Source: Alphaproteobacteria bacterium (lineage in GTDB: Bacteria > Pseudomonadota > Alphaproteobacteria > Micropepsales > Micropepsaceae). Taken from it: 6,091 nucleotides of DNA. Location: positions 1-6,091 of the forward strand of contig CANBZE010000126.1 of the NCBI GenBank assembly GCA_947373775.1. The letters run 5' to 3'. The notes under the pieces were generated by a model that worked only from the letters and a program-made list of their open reading frames with translations, was not told where the DNA came from and made no database searches. A program made the position numbers and the translations under genes. Below are positions 5,862 to 6,091 of this stretch, in pieces (position 1 is the first letter of the stretch; each line of letters begins with the position of its first letter).

Positions 5862-6091
5862 CTACTCGGCCGCGATCTGGTTGCGCTTGTCGAACTGCGA
5901 CCAGACGCCTTCGGCGCCGTCCCAGCTGCCCTTCGACGCGCCCTTGGAATATTCGGTGGCGCGCTGCTCGAAGAAGTTGGCGTGCTCCACGCCGTTGAGA
6001 ATTTCCACCAGCCAGGGCAAGGGATGCGCCTTGAGCTGCTTGTAGCCGCTCTCGGTCGCTTCGAAATTGCCGAACACCGGCTCCAGCTTGA
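5862..6091 (-). CDS. nrdB: Class I ribonucleotide reductase beta subunit, C-terminal part (partial)
   Basis: Only the last 75 codons are inside the window; the gene enters from the right edge. The signature NGVEHANFFEQRATEYSKG, about 45 to 25 residues from the C-terminus, is characteristic of class I ribonucleotide reductase small subunits. These hold the metal/radical cofactor and work with the alpha subunit to make deoxynucleotides in the cytoplasm. PLPWL just upstream fits the same region. The tyrosyl-radical and metal-binding residues lie further upstream, outside the window, so subclass (NrdB versus NrdF, or radical type) cannot be judged; the symbol is by family. The protein ends QFDKRNQIAAE, where the tail normally contacts the alpha subunit. 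A GTG at 6077 is internal, since the frame stays open through it to the edge. Confidence 0.88.
   Translation of the reverse strand, partial: KLEPVFGNFEATESGYKQLKAHPLPWLVEILNGVEHANFFEQRATEYSKGASKGSWDGAEGVWSQFDKRNQIAAE

Overview
The window looks like chromosomal DNA of an alphaproteobacterium. It is GC-rich and carries a Flp-type pilin preceded by a perfect TTAA-N7-TTAA box, which is the recognition pattern of CtrA, a cell-cycle regulator confined to Alphaproteobacteria. The protein families present fit that class. I cannot place it to genus.

Layout. Bases 1-59 may hold the first codons of a leftward gene that continues outside the window. Bases 60-177 are a divergent control region with the CtrA-type box at 139-153. 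A 53-residue Flp/PilA-like pilin gene follows at 178-339 on the plus strand. Three bases after its stop comes the end of a leftward four-gene operon, transcribed from about 5060 down to 343: a MarR-family regulator (5001-4471), an outer-membrane efflux lipoprotein (4474-3041), an EmrA/HlyD-type periplasmic adaptor (3044-1887) and an EmrB-type 14-helix MFS pump (1890-343). All three junctions are 4-base start/stop overlaps (ATGA, ATGA, GTGA). Together the last three genes could build a complete tripartite drug or toxic-metabolite exporter across both membranes. The MarR protein is the likely ligand-responsive repressor, as EmrR is for emrAB in E. coli. A palindrome at 5044-5063 overlaps the predicted -10 element of this operon and is the best operator candidate.

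Divergent from the operon on the plus strand is a small stand-alone GIY-YIG nuclease-domain protein (5140-5391). It ends in a probable intrinsic terminator built over its own stop codon. Next comes a small membrane protein of unknown function (5454-5846), probably starting at TTG. The right edge holds the 3' end of a leftward class I ribonucleotide reductase beta-subunit gene (5862-6091), convergent with it.

Most of the window is ordinary, well-packed chromosomal content. The points most worth a second look are the CtrA box before the short pilin gene, the palindrome/promoter arrangement in front of marR, and the unbroken chain of overlapping genes in the efflux operon. I see no mobile element, CRISPR array, tRNA, rRNA or clearly new defence system.
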